From the NCBI GenBank assembly GCA_963921195.1, contig OY992538.1:7774330-7838329 (forward strand): a DNA stretch of 64,000 bases, given 5' to 3'. Shown in pieces: positions 46,290 through 59,100 of the stretch (its first letter is position 1; the number at the start of each line of letters is the position of its first letter). Origin of the DNA: Pegoplata infirma (lineage: Eukaryota; Arthropoda; Insecta; Diptera; Anthomyiidae). Made by a program: the position numbers and the translations under genes. Below the pieces are notes generated by a model. It had not been told where the DNA came from. It searched no databases and saw only the letters and a program-made list of their open reading frames with translations.

Positions 46290-48420
46290 ATAGGTGCAAA
46301 AAAATCGCGGACTTTTGATTTTTTCTTAAGAAAAATGTCGCGAATTTTTGAATATTATAGCAAAAATGTGTCAAAATCTAAGCCTTTTTCATCAGAACTT
46401 TTTTCTATAGGAAAAGTATCTCAGAATCTAAGACTTTTTTTTATACGAAAAATGTCTCAGAATATGAGACCTTTTCTATTGGAAACTGTTTTAGAATATG
46501 ATGCTTTCTATAGGAAAAATGTCTCAGAATCTGAGACATTTTCTATAGGAAAAATGACTCAGAATCTGAGATTTTTTCTATAGGAAAAATGGTTCAGAAT
46601 CTGAGACTTTCTATAGGAAAAATGTCTCAGAATCTGAGACTTTTTCTATTGGAAAAATGGTTCAGAATCTGAGACTTTTTCTATAGGAAAAATGTCTCAG
46701 AATCTGAGACTTTTTCTATAGGAAAAATGTCTCAGAATCTGAGACTTTTTCTATAGGAAAAATGTCTCAGAATCTGAGACTTTTTCTATAGGAAAAATGT
46801 CTCAGAATCTGAGACTTTTTCTATAGGAAAAATGTCTCAGAATCTGAGACTTTTTCTATAGGAAAAATGTCTCAGAATCTGAGACTTTTTCTATAGGAAA
46901 AATGTCTCAAAATCTGAGACTTTTTCTATAGGAAAAATGTCTCAGAATTTGAGACTTTTTCTATAGGAAAAATGTCTCAGAATCTGAGACTTTTTCTATA
47001 GGAAAAATGTCTCAGAATCTGAGACTTTTTCTATAGGAAAAATGTCTCAGAATCTGAGACTTTTTCTATAGGAAAAATGTCTCAGAATCTGAGACTTTTT
47101 CTATAGGAAAAATGTCTCAGAATCTGAGACTTTTTCTATAGGAAAAATGTCTCAGAATCTGAGACTTTTTCTATAGGAAAAATGTCTCAGAATCTGAGAC
47201 TTTTTCTATAGGAAAAATGTCTCAGAATCTGAGACTTTTTCTATAGGAAAAATGTCTCAGAATCTGAGACGTTTTCTATAGGAAAAATGTCTCAGAATCT
47301 GAGACTTTTTCTATAGGAAAAATGTCTCAGAATCTGAGACTTTTTCTATAGGAAAAATGTCTCAGAATCTGAGACGTTTTCTATAGGAAAAATGTCTCAG
47401 AATCTGAGACGTTTTCTATAGGAAAAATGTCTCAGAATCTGAGACTTTTTCTATAGGAAAAATGTCTCAGAATCTGAGACTTTTTTTATAGGAAAAATGT
47501 CTCAGAATCTGAGACTTTTTCTATAGGAAAAATGTCTCAGAATCTGAGACTTTTTCTATAGGAAAAATGTCTCAGAATCTGAGACTTTTTCTATAGGAAA
47601 AATGTCTCAGAATCTGAGACTTTTTCTATAGGAAAAATGTCTCAGAATCTGAGACTTTTTCTATAGGAAAAATGTCTCAGAATCTGAGACTTTTTCTATA
47701 GGAAAAATGTCTCAGAATCTGAGACTTTTTCTATAGGAAAAATGTCTCAGAATCTGAGACTTTTTCTATAGGAAAAATGTCTCAGAATCTGAGACTTTTT
47801 CTATAGGAAAAATGTCTCAGAATCTGAGACTTTTTCTATAGGAAAAATGTCTCAGAATCTGAGACTTTTTCTATAGGAAAAATGTCTCAGAATCTGAGAC
47901 TTTTTCTATAGGAAAAATGTCTCAGAATCTGAGACTTTTTCTATAGGAAAAATGTCTCAGAATCTGAGACTTTTTCTATAGGAAAAATGTTTCAGAGTCT
48001 GAGACTTTCTATATGAAAAATTTCTCAGAATCTTAGACTTTTTCTATAGGAAAAATGTCTCAAAATCTGAGACAGAAGAAGTAATTTTTAGAAAAAGTCT
48101 CAGATTCTGAGACATTTTTCCTATAGAAAATGTTCAGAGTCTGAGACATTTTTTCTATAGAAAAAACCTCAGATTCAAAGTCATTTTTTTCTATAGAAAA
48201 GTCTCTGAAACATTTTCCTTTTAGAAAAAGTCTCTGAGACATTTTTCTTATAGAAAAAGTCTGTGAGACATTTTTCATATAGAAAATGCCTGAGATTTTG
48301 TGATATAAAAAGTCTCAGATTCTGAGACATTTTCCCTATAGAAAAAGTCTCAGATTCTGACACATTTTTTCTATAGAAAAAGTATGGTGCTGAGACATTT
48401 TTCTATGGAAAAGTCTGATT
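46290..48420 (+). repeat. 35-bp palindromic tandem array with orientation switch
   Basis: The unit is TTTTTCTATAGGAAAAATG plus TCTCAGAATCTGAGAC, 35 bases. About 40 near-identical copies occupy 46640-47995; divergent copies flank it. From about 48090 the unit appears as its reverse complement (TCAGATTCTGAGACATTTTT, CCTATAG). Each unit contains the 17-base palindrome GTCTCAGAATCTGAGAC. The open frames through it are artefacts. Confidence 0.92.
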
Positions 48421-48607
48421 CATAAATATATTCTATTGTCTTTTATTATATTAATTAGTTCTATTGGTGTAGCTCTCTCCTTCTTTTTTATTGTTGTTTA
48501 AATCCATAATACAAAGGTCCATAGATTTTCTCTTAATAAGATTATTGTGATAAAATTAATGTTAGTTTATACGTACTTGTGTATTTAGTTTTAAAATTTT
48601 TGTAAAG

Positions 48608-48640
<33 letters not shown>

Positions 48641-48918
48641 TCATTTAATTATTCAGAACTAGTTCCATAATGCATTACATGGAACAGATATGTAACCGTT
48701 AAAAAATCGCGTAATCCCTTCTTGTACCACTATATGCAACATATTCTAGAATAGATTCCCTAGAACAGATAAGTGTTCTAGTTTGGAGGAAAAGGATGTA
48801 TTGCTTTCGTGACAATCTCAAACAAAAATCATCGATGATGCAATACATAGTAGAATCGATTGCAGGGTAGTATAGTTGATTCCACAATCGATTCTTTAGA
48901 ATCGAACATTTTGCTGGG

Positions 48919-49362
48919 TACTGTCGAATTATTATTTTTAATTATTATTATTTACAATTTATTAGTTTAATCAATCATTATTTTGATTGACTGCAAATAA
49001 AAAAGTGATAAAATTTGTAATCAAAGGCGAAAATGTTTGATTGAAAATATATTCAATTAATCAGCTATTAATTTAATGATTGATATAACAATTTTCTTCT
49101 TCGGAGGAGTTTCTATCAAAAAATTTATTGAACCGCTTCGCGATTGAAGTTTGTTTTTAATTCTTTCTGTGTTTAAGTGTGTAATTTAGAAAAATTCTGA
49201 AAAACTAAGGAAAATTCATAAAAAAAATAAAAAAAAAATAACAAATTTTGATTACCAAAATAAAAAATATCGTTGGCTGGCCTTCAAGAAGGCCTATATG
49301 CAAGATTTTTTTTTTTTCAAATTTTGTTACCTATTCCATTGTGGTGCTATGTTGCTTAGGTA
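48919..49362. repeat. Degraded relative of the 49363-49777 element
   Basis: GTTTGATTGAAAATATATTC, ATTGATATAACAATTTTCTTC and TTCTTTCTGTGT match the next element in the same orientation. Confidence 0.4.
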
Positions 49363-49777
49363 CACACAAAAAATTATTGTCTAAAAATTTTTCATTAAAT
49401 CTATTGATCAACAAAATGTAAATGAGCCAATCAATGTTTTGATTAAAATTTTTGTTATTTTCTTAAACTGTCAAATTACAAATTTTCAACGTATCAAATT
49501 TTTTTCACTTTAATTTATTTGAATACATTAATTTAAAAATATACAAAATAATCGGGTTTTACTTTTTTTATTGTTGGCAACATATTGGAAAGCAAAAAAA
49601 AAAATGATCAAATTTTTGATCAAAATCGAAAAAATGTTTGATTGAAAAAATATTCAATTAATCACCTACAATTTGATGATTGGTATAACAATTTTCTTGA
49701 TTGGAGGAATTTCAATCAAAAAATTTATTGAATCCGCGTTTTTGTTGATTTAAATTCATTTCAAATTCTTTCTGTGT
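49363..49777. mobile_element. TA-flanked MITE, CACACAAAAAATTATTG end
   Basis: CACACAAAAAATTATTG to AATTCTTTCTGTG, TA on both sides. Relatives at 19800-20050 and 21190-21364 (inverted). Confidence 0.5.
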
Positions 49778-49959
49778 ATATACACGCCCAAGAGATCTGT
49801 TAAAGATTATTTAAAACTGCACATACCCTTCTTGAAGGCCAGCTAACGATATATATTTTTTTTTCAAAATTTATTTTAAAAACCAAAAAATGCACACTTG
49901 CACTTTTAATCTTTTATTATTTCAACACCCTGTTTCTAAATTGGTATTCACCTGAAAAT

Positions 49960-50129
49960 TTTATTTTATCAGGTGTTTGCGAAATAAATATCACCGGCAG
50001 GAGCTGATAAAAACTTGTTAAGTATATTGTGTTAAATATAACCGTATCAGTTTCAGTTAAAAGCTCAAAGACTAAAGAACGTTTATACTAAATTTTAGTA
50101 CTAAGAATTAATATAACAAAATAATTACA
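49960..50129 (+). promoter_or_regulatory. Candidate promoter and 5'-UTR of the four-repeat DM9 gene
   Basis: Initiator-like ATCAGTT (A at 50049) and TTCAGTT lie about 80 bases before the ATG, with TATATT at 50023-50028, 26 bases upstream. TGATAA sites occur at 49966-49971 (inverted, TTATCA) and 50005-50010 within CTGATAAAAA. GATA factors drive gut and fat-body genes in flies; that link is inference. Confidence 0.4.
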
Positions 50130-50133
50130 ATGG
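50130..50133 (+). CDS. Predicted start exon ATGG of the four-repeat DM9 gene
   Basis: ATTACAATGG|GTAAGTTAGG gives Met plus the first base of a Glu codon completed by AG of exon 2. Exon 2 needs exactly one upstream base and has no ATG of its own in frame before the first repeat. A good Kozak-like context and upstream promoter motifs support it. Confidence 0.65.
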
Positions 50134-53100
50134 GTAAGTTAGGAAATGAAAATTTTCAAAAAACCAAAATGTTAAAAATTTTTCGAAAAAAAAACTTAAA
50201 AATGAATTCAAAAACTAAAAAATCTAAAAATCCGGGTTTAAAAAATGTTTAAAAATTAAAAAATAATTCAAAATGTGAAATTAAATCTTAAAATTATTTA
50301 AAAACCCCCAAAATAATTTAAAACGCCAAAAACATCGTTAAGTTTTACAAAAATTTCAAATAATTTTCACCATTTTGAAAATGTGATATTCACTATTATT
50401 TTATGTTTTATGGGTCTTTTTAACCTTGAGAGTCTTATTGTTTTTTTGGTAATTTATACTCATATAATATATTGATTAGTGTGTTTTTTTTATAGATAAC
50501 CTTAAAATGAAATTATTTAACTCCTAGAATTGATAAAGTTTAAAAGACATTAGATTGTTGAAACAAATTAGTAAAAACATATTCGTTAAAATATTGCATG
50601 TGGCATTAAATGGTTAAGACTGTTTTTCAATACAAGGTTTAAAATTTTAACACATATTGATAATTTTAATACCATTGTACTTAATTGGATACAACATTTT
50701 CGCCAAATAATGATTCATTTAAACAAATAATTTCAGGTGAAAATGATGAATGTCTGTTATCTAGTTTATTATTGTATTGTAAAATATTGAGCAAATATGT
50801 AATTGAATGCATACAATTGGGGTGGTAATAATAGCACAATGTTACTAAAGTATAAAATATACTTTAAAGTGATTAGCGGTCTGTTGTAATCACTTTTTTA
50901 GTAAAACAATGAGGTTAAGTGTACTGGTTTTAGGCATTTTATAATCGTCAGGAATCTATATTGTTGGTATATAAAAATTGACAAAATCGGTCAAGTGAGT
51001 AAAAAGTTATGTCTGTTGAAATCACTTGTATAGTAAAACTAGGAGGTTAAAAGTGCTTGTTTAAAGCAGTTTATAATTGTCATGAATATTAATTAGTTGT
51101 ATGTGAAAATTAGCAAAATTGTTCGAGGGGATAAAAAATTATGACTGAAAATGTTAAGGTACTTCTTATAATTCATGTTTTTTGTATGGTGTGCACTAAA
51201 AATTTGTCGTTAGAAACAGAATTTTGAATTCAGAATTTAACATATACACGGTGAGCCTCATCGATGTTCAGGTTGAACTTTAGTGTCGACGAAAAGTGTA
51301 AATGCAGTACGATTTCTACATGATTAGTTGTCACAAAACTGTTTTCAGCGAAATCGTAGCTGATCGCATTCGCGAGATATCGCGAAATTAGTGATTTTAT
51401 ATTTTAAAAAATTTTGATATTGAAGTTTTTTAAATATTTTCAAAAACTGAGTATACAGTTTTCATTGTACTTATTTTAAGGTCACAAAACAGTAAACATC
51501 GAAATCCTATCTTCTTTAGTTCGCGAGAAATCGCGAAATAACTTTTTTGTCAATTTTTGTTTTTCAACTTTTTCTAGGTTTTTTTCAAATGTTGTGGAAA
51601 GCTGATATGCACTTTAATGTGTACGTGATCGATGGTCATAAGGGTGTTGACATCAAAGTTGTAGGTGTACACTGTCGCAAGATATCGCGGAATTATTTAT
51701 ATATTTTTTATTTTTTTTTTTATTTTTTAATTTTGCATGTTCTTTTGAAATGGTGTAAAAACGTGGTATGCATTTTTATTTGTACATGATAAAAAGACAT
51801 TAAACTGCTAACACAAAAGTCCTATGTGGTCATTTAATACCAAAAAAATTATTTCTTATAATTCAAAATAATATGACAGTTAATAAATGGTTATGAATTA
51901 TTTGAAGAAAAAGAGAGTGCATAATAATATTACAATACAAAATAAATGAAAAAAAAATTGAAAAATTTTTCGCGATTTTTCGCGAAAATTAGCGTCAATA
52001 TATAGATTTCAGCAGTTTTACCACCTTCAGTTACGGGCAATTTAAACTGCATACCATATACTTGTCGTTACTTAATTTTTTTTTTTTTTTTGGTACCAAA
52101 GAAAAAAAAGTAATTTATTATAAAAGCTCGTACAGTAATTTTGCGATTTCTCGGGAAATTGATCGTCTATAATTTTTATGCTTGCAGTTTTGCCACCTCT
52201 AATAACCTCGAATTCAAACTGAATACCACATTTTTGTCGTTAATTGAAGTATATGTTTTTACAGACCACAAATAACACAAATTAATGAATAAATAGTAGA
52301 TAAGCGAGTTTTTTTGCGATATCTCGAAGAATTAAGCAGCTAGAATTTAAATGTTAACAGCCTTATGACCTCTGATCAATAGCAAGTCAAACTGCATTTC
52401 GTGTTTTTCAACAATGTTAAAGAAACTTGTTTTATTAATCAAAACAAGAAAAACCCCCAAAAAGCTGTTTTTCGCTATTTCTCGCGAAAGTGAGCAGCTA
52501 TAATTTTTTTGGGGGCAGTTTTAATTTCATCCAGCATCCCAGTAAAAACTTCTATTACCAAGTAATGAGGTTTTCGCCTTTAAATAGATGGTGGTAGCTA
52601 GTTACTATGTTGGTGAAACACTCATTATTTTAACATGGCGATGTCATTGGAGTAATGACCGCATACCCACTCGCTTACGAGAATGCTACTGAAAAACTAC
52701 ATACATTAGTACCACAAATAATAAGCTACTAGTAGCCCAAAAATAACTCGTTACCCACTACTTACAAAAATGCTACCAAATAACAGCATACATTAGTCCC
52801 AAAAATAAGTAGCTACCAGTTGCTCAAAAATAACTCGTTTCCCACTCCTTACAAAAATGCTACCAAATAACAACTTTTGATTCTTTTAATAAATTTTTAA
52901 CTTGGGGCAACTTCCGCCAATATGAAATAGAACAAGTTCATGTTGAACGCGTTTATTTCAAGAGCAACCAAGCGGGCAAATGCGGAAATGGAAATGATCC
53001 AATGTGCCAACGGAACCAATGTTTACGTTGATATCCTTCCCTCCAAATGTTTGATTGTAAAATTCAAATATTACAGGACCGAAAATATATCTTGGAACCT

Positions 53101-56100
53101 CGTAGAAAGGGACATTTGGCTACTTAGGACATTACCAATAACAAATATACAGAAACGACTGCTGCTCAGCCAATGGAAACCGCATTAAACACCATCTTTA
53201 GTCTATATAAGAGTGAGTTAGGGTTTAAGGGAAATACTGTCTGTGATGGTTTTTTACCTTTTTACCGGCTTTAACATAATTTAAACAACAAGGCAAAAAA
53301 AATTTAAATTAAAATTTGAAGAACACCAAACAAAAAACAATAACAATTTAGAAAAAGCCAATTAAAATCCAGAAAACTTCAATAGAAGTTATGTAAAGAC
53401 TAATTAAGGCTCATAAAGCACGATCAAGTGTCAGCTAGATCCAGTTTTCTGAATATCAATTCGGTTTTCTAAACTTTTTTTTGCCTTGTCCCAACTTTAA
53501 TCAGAATTCCTGAATTTGAATTTCTGTTAACAGAGTTTTATTCGAAAAAGTAGATAAATGTTAATCTTTTTTAAGCTAAATGTGTAAGTTCTTTCTAAAT
53601 TTTCTTTAGCATTTTTTAGACAACTTATCAGATATTTTAAATCGTATTTACCAGTAACCTGTTCTGTATCAGGTTATCGGTAACTCATTATTTATTAACA
53701 AGATGTAACCGATTTTGTATTGGGCTATCGGTAACTCATTATTTGTTAACAAGAAGTAATCGAGCAGGTAACGAGCCCTCATTACATAGAATGCAGGCGG
53801 TAATGGGGACTTATTACCAAGTTTTTACTGGGATGTTCAAATCAAACTGCTTACCACTTTTTTTTATCATTTCTAAAGAACCGGGTTTAAAATATAATAA
53901 AAAAAAAAAAAAAATATATGTAATTACGCGATATCTCGCGAAATTTAGCACCTACAATTTTGATGTCAACAGCTGTGTGACCTTTAATCAACCACAAGTA
54001 AAACTGCATACCATGTTTTTATGAAATTTTAAAAAATCATATATGAAGATAAAAACAAAAATAAAAACAGCAAAAAAGTAATTTAGCGATTTCTCGCGAA
54101 ATTGAGAAGATATGATTTCGCTGTTAACTGTGTTGTGACATGTAAATAAATACAATTAAAACTGCATACCCAGTTTTTGAAGATATTTAAAAAACTTCAT
54201 TGTCAAAATTTTAGAAAATACAAAAACACTAATTTCGCGATATCTCGCGAATGCGATCAGCTACGATTTCGCTGTTAACAGTTTTGTGACATTTATTCAT
54301 GTAGAAATCGAACTGCGCTTACACTTTTCGTCGACACTAAAGTTCAACCTGAACATCGCTGAGGCTCACCGTGTATAAAATTTAAACAACTTTTTCTATC
54401 ATTTTAAACACAACTGCTTACATATGAATGCTTTTTTTATAAAATTCAAATTTTCATTTCAATAGAAGTTTTGTTTTTTAATAACCTAAAAGCTTCTGTG
54501 AAAGTTTCTTATGCATAAGTGGCATTGATATGAATATTTTTAATCCCTATAGGCTTAACAACAATTCCAAAAATATTTAATGACTTAATACATCATTGTA
54601 ATACACAAAACTATGAATAATTCATAGATTACGAAAAAAATTTAATCAAGATTAGAAATCGCCACTATATTTTAACGTAACGTTATCTATCCGATTTCCT
54701 TGAAATTCGACTGCGCCAAAGTTAAGGATTTTAACATCATTATCTTTTAAGAATAGCAAATAGTTTCCTAAAACTATGGCTATATGTATAACAAAATAAA
54801 AAAAAAACAAGTAGAAAAGTTAAATTCGAAATGGCCGAATCTATGAATACCCTCCACAATGTTCTTTTTAAGTGATAGTAAATTTTCTAACGTGAAAAAA
54901 ATAATATTTTTTATTAGAAATATTTTATTTTGTGTAAAAAAACTTTTTGTTAAGTAATTTTTGAAAAAAAAAATTACAAATTTTTTTTTGAGTGCAACAT
55001 TTTTTTCAAGTGTAGTTGTTTTTTTAGTGTAAAAATATTTTTGAGTGACAAAAATACGTGGTAAAATATTTTTGTGACTTACCAATGTTTTTAAAACAGG
55101 TTTAACGGGTTTTCAACACGTGCATTTAAGGTGAACCTAATCTGAAATTCACGATTTTGCTAATAACTTTTGAACCACTGCACTGCACTGTACCGCTTTG
55201 GCTGAAATTCATTACGAACCAGGCCAGGGGAACGAAAAATATATATGCAAAGCTTCAGCCAAAAACTTAAATATATAAAGACTATGCAAGAGTCAATTCT
55301 TTTTGACGTTTAAAGGTGGTGTTAGTTTTACAAATGGTATCTGGAAAAGTTGGAAATTTTGTATACCTTTTATTTTTCGTTTAATTTTGCTGGTTGTTTT
55401 GATTTAATTATATTCATTTCTTTTTTTTATTATGTATTTTTTTATTTTCAAGTGACTCAACAATAATTTTCATTCATAATTTTAAAATTTTTTAATGTTT
55501 ATTTTTCGTTATTCCCACATCGTTCCCAAATACTTTCCAAAAAAAGATTGCCATCTGTAGATAACGACTTCGTTATTACTGACACTACTATTCACGAGTT
55601 ACCCCTGGCTTCAGCATTCTCAGAATTGCCTTTTGAAAGTTAGCGTGTTTTTTATCTCGTAAATTCAAGAAAAACCGTCTTTTGCTCATAACTTTTGAAC
55701 CACTGGACCGATTTCGCTGGAATGCAATACCAACCTGACCAGGTAAATGCCCAATATATGTGCCAAACTTCAGAATCCTCCGTAAAGTGTTTCAAAAGTT
55801 AGCGTGTTTTCAACAGACAGACGGACGGACGGACATCGCTAGATCGTCTTAAAATCGATCGAGGATCATGAATATATATACCTTTCTAGATAGGACCTAG
55901 ACCAGTATTTCGAGGTGTTAAAAACGGAATGACAAACTTACATATATATTCCGTCTATCACTAGAGTGGAGGGTATAAAAAGCGTTAAGGCCAAAGTGTC
56001 ATCTTGCAATGAAGCTTTTCATCAGTTTGATGCAGGTGTTAATCAATATAATCAAATATTTTATTATGTTGATAAATTTAGATTCTACATTTTATGATTG

Positions 56101-59100
56101 TTCTCGACGTTTCGATATCTGGAAGAAAATTTCTGGACTTGGAATAATAGGACTACTGGAGGCCCTGGGTCATTAAGTCGGAATGATATTGGCATACGGG
56201 TTATCGTGGCATCGTTCGGTGTTGTGAAAGAATTAATTTGACCATATTAATTTAAATACAAAGCATCATTCCAAATTTTAAAGGAATCGGATCAGTTCTT
56301 ATTGTTGGGTCTTGTAGTTCCCAAACCAGTCTTCCGGTATTCAAATAAATCTCTTAAAATTCATAATATTCATAAAAATTACAAATATTTAATTAAAATT
56401 TTGTAGGTTCAGTTAAATTGGTATATGGCAACAAAAAGAAGTTCATTTTGATCAAATTTGATTTGTTTTTGATTAAATTTTTTTGTTCGGTCCCCTTTTG
56501 GGAACGTGGTTACAGAAAGTAATGATAAATTTGTATTAGTTTATCATAAAAAAGGAGATTTTAATATTTATCACGAAGGGGAAGATGTTCCCCTGGCAAC
56601 CCATGACTTATTTCTCTCAAAACACCCCTGTCAAATTTTTCCTTTATTTTTTTACACTTTGAAGGGTACACTATAAAAAAAGAACTTAAAACTGGGAAAA
56701 TTAGCTAAATTTTGAGAAAAGAGGGAATGATATGGCTCCAAAGATTTTTTTTAGTTCATATTTTTTTTAAAATAGGGAAAACAATTTTAACTAAGAACAA
56801 GTAAGAAAATTATAGTTGGTCAAGACCGACTATATGATACCCTACACCAGTGTTTTCCGGAAAATGGGTCCCAAGTCCAAACATGGACCGATTGGATCTA
56901 TCTTTTGTTAGATCTTTATTTAGTGTAGAAAACACACATAGATAAAATTTTTGTGGAATTGGTTTATTTTTTTGCCAATATTTAACTGAATATCGGTCGA
57001 AATTTTCATATGGGGACTAACCCAGCAAAACTTAGATTACCAAATAAGGTATAAAATAAGGTATAGGATCTCTTATTTTATACATTGCAGCATTGATGAT
57101 TTTAACAGGCGATGAGACTCAAAGTAATGCATCCACATTATCACAAAGAATACCAGTAAGGTATAAAATAAGTCATAAATTTATAACGAAGAATACGAGT
57201 AAGGTGTAAAATATATGATATTTTATAGGTTACGAGTAAGGTATATAATATAGCATACCAGAACGTAATATATAAGGTGTTACGAGTAGTGAAAAAGTAA
57301 TTTTGTATTAAATTTACTCACGTGATTGTAAGTGAGTGTAAGTAGATAAAATATGCTCGTGAGTGTGTGTCGTTAGAAATTTCTTGTCGTGAGGCCATCT
57401 CTAGTTTAAACTTATGCATTTTTTTATAAAATAATTATTTTTTATGCTATTGTAATGCATTATGCATTTAATTATAAATAATGCATTATTTCAAACTTTC
57501 AAATAATACATAATGTAACCAAATATAAGTCATCCATGATTTAATGTTTAGAAATAATAAATATGAAATACATTTTTTCGAATTATCATAAATTACGTAG
57601 CAAATTATTAGTAATGCATTATTTTTCACTTTAAAATAATACGTTGTGGAACAAATTTTTGGTAAGACATCCTAAAATAATGCTACAAATAAGGTACCTG
57701 GTAATGTGTTATATAATCACTACCCATTACCAAAGTTTTGCTGGGAAGTCCAAAAATGGTCCAAATGTATTCCAATGGGATTAGGTTACCAAAGTACACG
57801 TTTAACACCTACAAATAAAATGTTAATAAAATATTTTAATTTTTATTAATTTAGAGGAAATTATGTGAATATCGGGAGGGTGGTTTGTATGGGGACTACC
57901 AGAAGGACTGATTCCTTTGAAATTTGGTATGATGGTTTGTGCATGCAAAAGTTTTTTACCGGTTAAATTTCAAAACGATATCTATTATAATACGGTTATT
58001 AGAGGCATTTAAGCGAAATTCAAAGGGGTGGCGTTTGTATGGGGGCTAGGTCTTAACATCCCAAGTAAAAATAAACATATATAACAACATATAACCAGAT
58101 GCAAACATAATAAATCATATATGATTATACATCGCGTGAGATATTTTCAAAATTTTTTAAATGCAGTCATATGTAGTTATATACACAGAAAAAAAAAAGT
58201 TGTCAATTCAATTAATTTTATTGTTAATACAATTAAACATTTAATTGAAACTGAGCCTACATTGGATATTGTCAATACAACAATGACTTTTGTAACTTTT
58301 TTAAAAAAATAAATCTAAAAATAGAATAATCTAAAAATAGAAATAAATAAACTAAAAGTAAAAATAAATATATAAAAAAAAAAAATCATTCACCGACAAC
58401 TAGCATCGAACCCGCAACGTTAATGCTACGCGTCTAGTACACTACCACCGTGCTATCCTCATATATATTTATCCATGACTAAACAGCATATTTAAAAAAA
58501 CACTAAAAAAAGAATGATAAAAAAATATAAAATGAGAAAAAAAAAAATATCTAAAAAAAAAAATTATCCGCCGGCACCTGGCATAGAACCCGGAACTTTC
58601 GTGCTACAAGTCTAGCACACTACCACCGTGCTATTTCTCATATATATTTATAGTTGCCTAAATGTGTTCTTAAAGTGTCTGTAAAATCAGTGTGTACTCT
58701 TTGCTGTTTTTACAATAATAAAAAATGTGGCATTATATTTAAAAATAAATAATAATGTGGCTTCACTCACACATGTTTAAAAAATTTAAAATAGAAAAAC
58801 AAAAAAATAATCGCAAATTAAAAAAAAAAAAAAAAACAAGTGTTCCGCTAACTGGCAGCGAACCCGCAACCTTCATGATTCGAGTCAGGCACACTACCAC
58901 CGTGCTATCGTCACTTAAATGTTTGCTTGATTAAATGAGTTTATAAAGTGTCTGTGTTATTAATAAAATAAAAATGAATTTTTGTCACATTAACAATATA
59001 CATTGTTGATACAATTAAAAACGTTGTTGAACTAGTATTTAGTTGTTAACAATTTGTTTGGTTACTTTTGATTTTGCGATATTTTTTTCTGTGTATAATT

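Larger units (their letters stand above)
45769..48918. mobile_element. CCCAGCAAAAT-ended 3.15-kb element, 2-bp duplication TA
   Basis: CCCAGCAAAAT and ATTTTGCTGGG are perfect inverse ends, flanked by TA (45767-45768, 48919-48920). ATTCTAGAATAGATTCCC occurs near both ends. The cargo is a spliced gene fragment (45945-46235) and a large satellite array (46290-48420). Confidence 0.7.
51247..54373. mobile_element. TA-flanked foldback element with TCGCGA-rich tandem arms (3.1 kb)
   Basis: CACGGTGAGCCTCATCGATG and its inverse at 54350-54373 are flanked by TA. The arms are made of roughly 160-base units, each with a GCGATATCTCGCGAAATT palindrome and CAAACTGCATACC; left-arm units run opposite to right-arm units. 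An element at 52538-53832 interrupts it. No transposase. Confidence 0.75.
58184..59093. mobile_element. TA-flanked CACAGAAAAAA-ended element (910 bp)
   Basis: CACAGAAAAAAAAAAGTTG and TATTTTTTTCTGTG are inverse, TA on both sides. TTGTCAATTC and TTGTTAATACAATTAAA type repeats lie near both ends. Confidence 0.65.

Noticed and set aside
46257..46583. 108-residue open frame (and similar ones at 48060-48363)
   Set aside because: They read through the 35-bp repeat and give a repetitive peptide only because the repeat happens to stay open.
46640..47995. Regular 35-bp repeats as a CRISPR array
   Set aside because: Units are contiguous with no variable spacers, and the window is a eukaryotic genome with introns and transposons.
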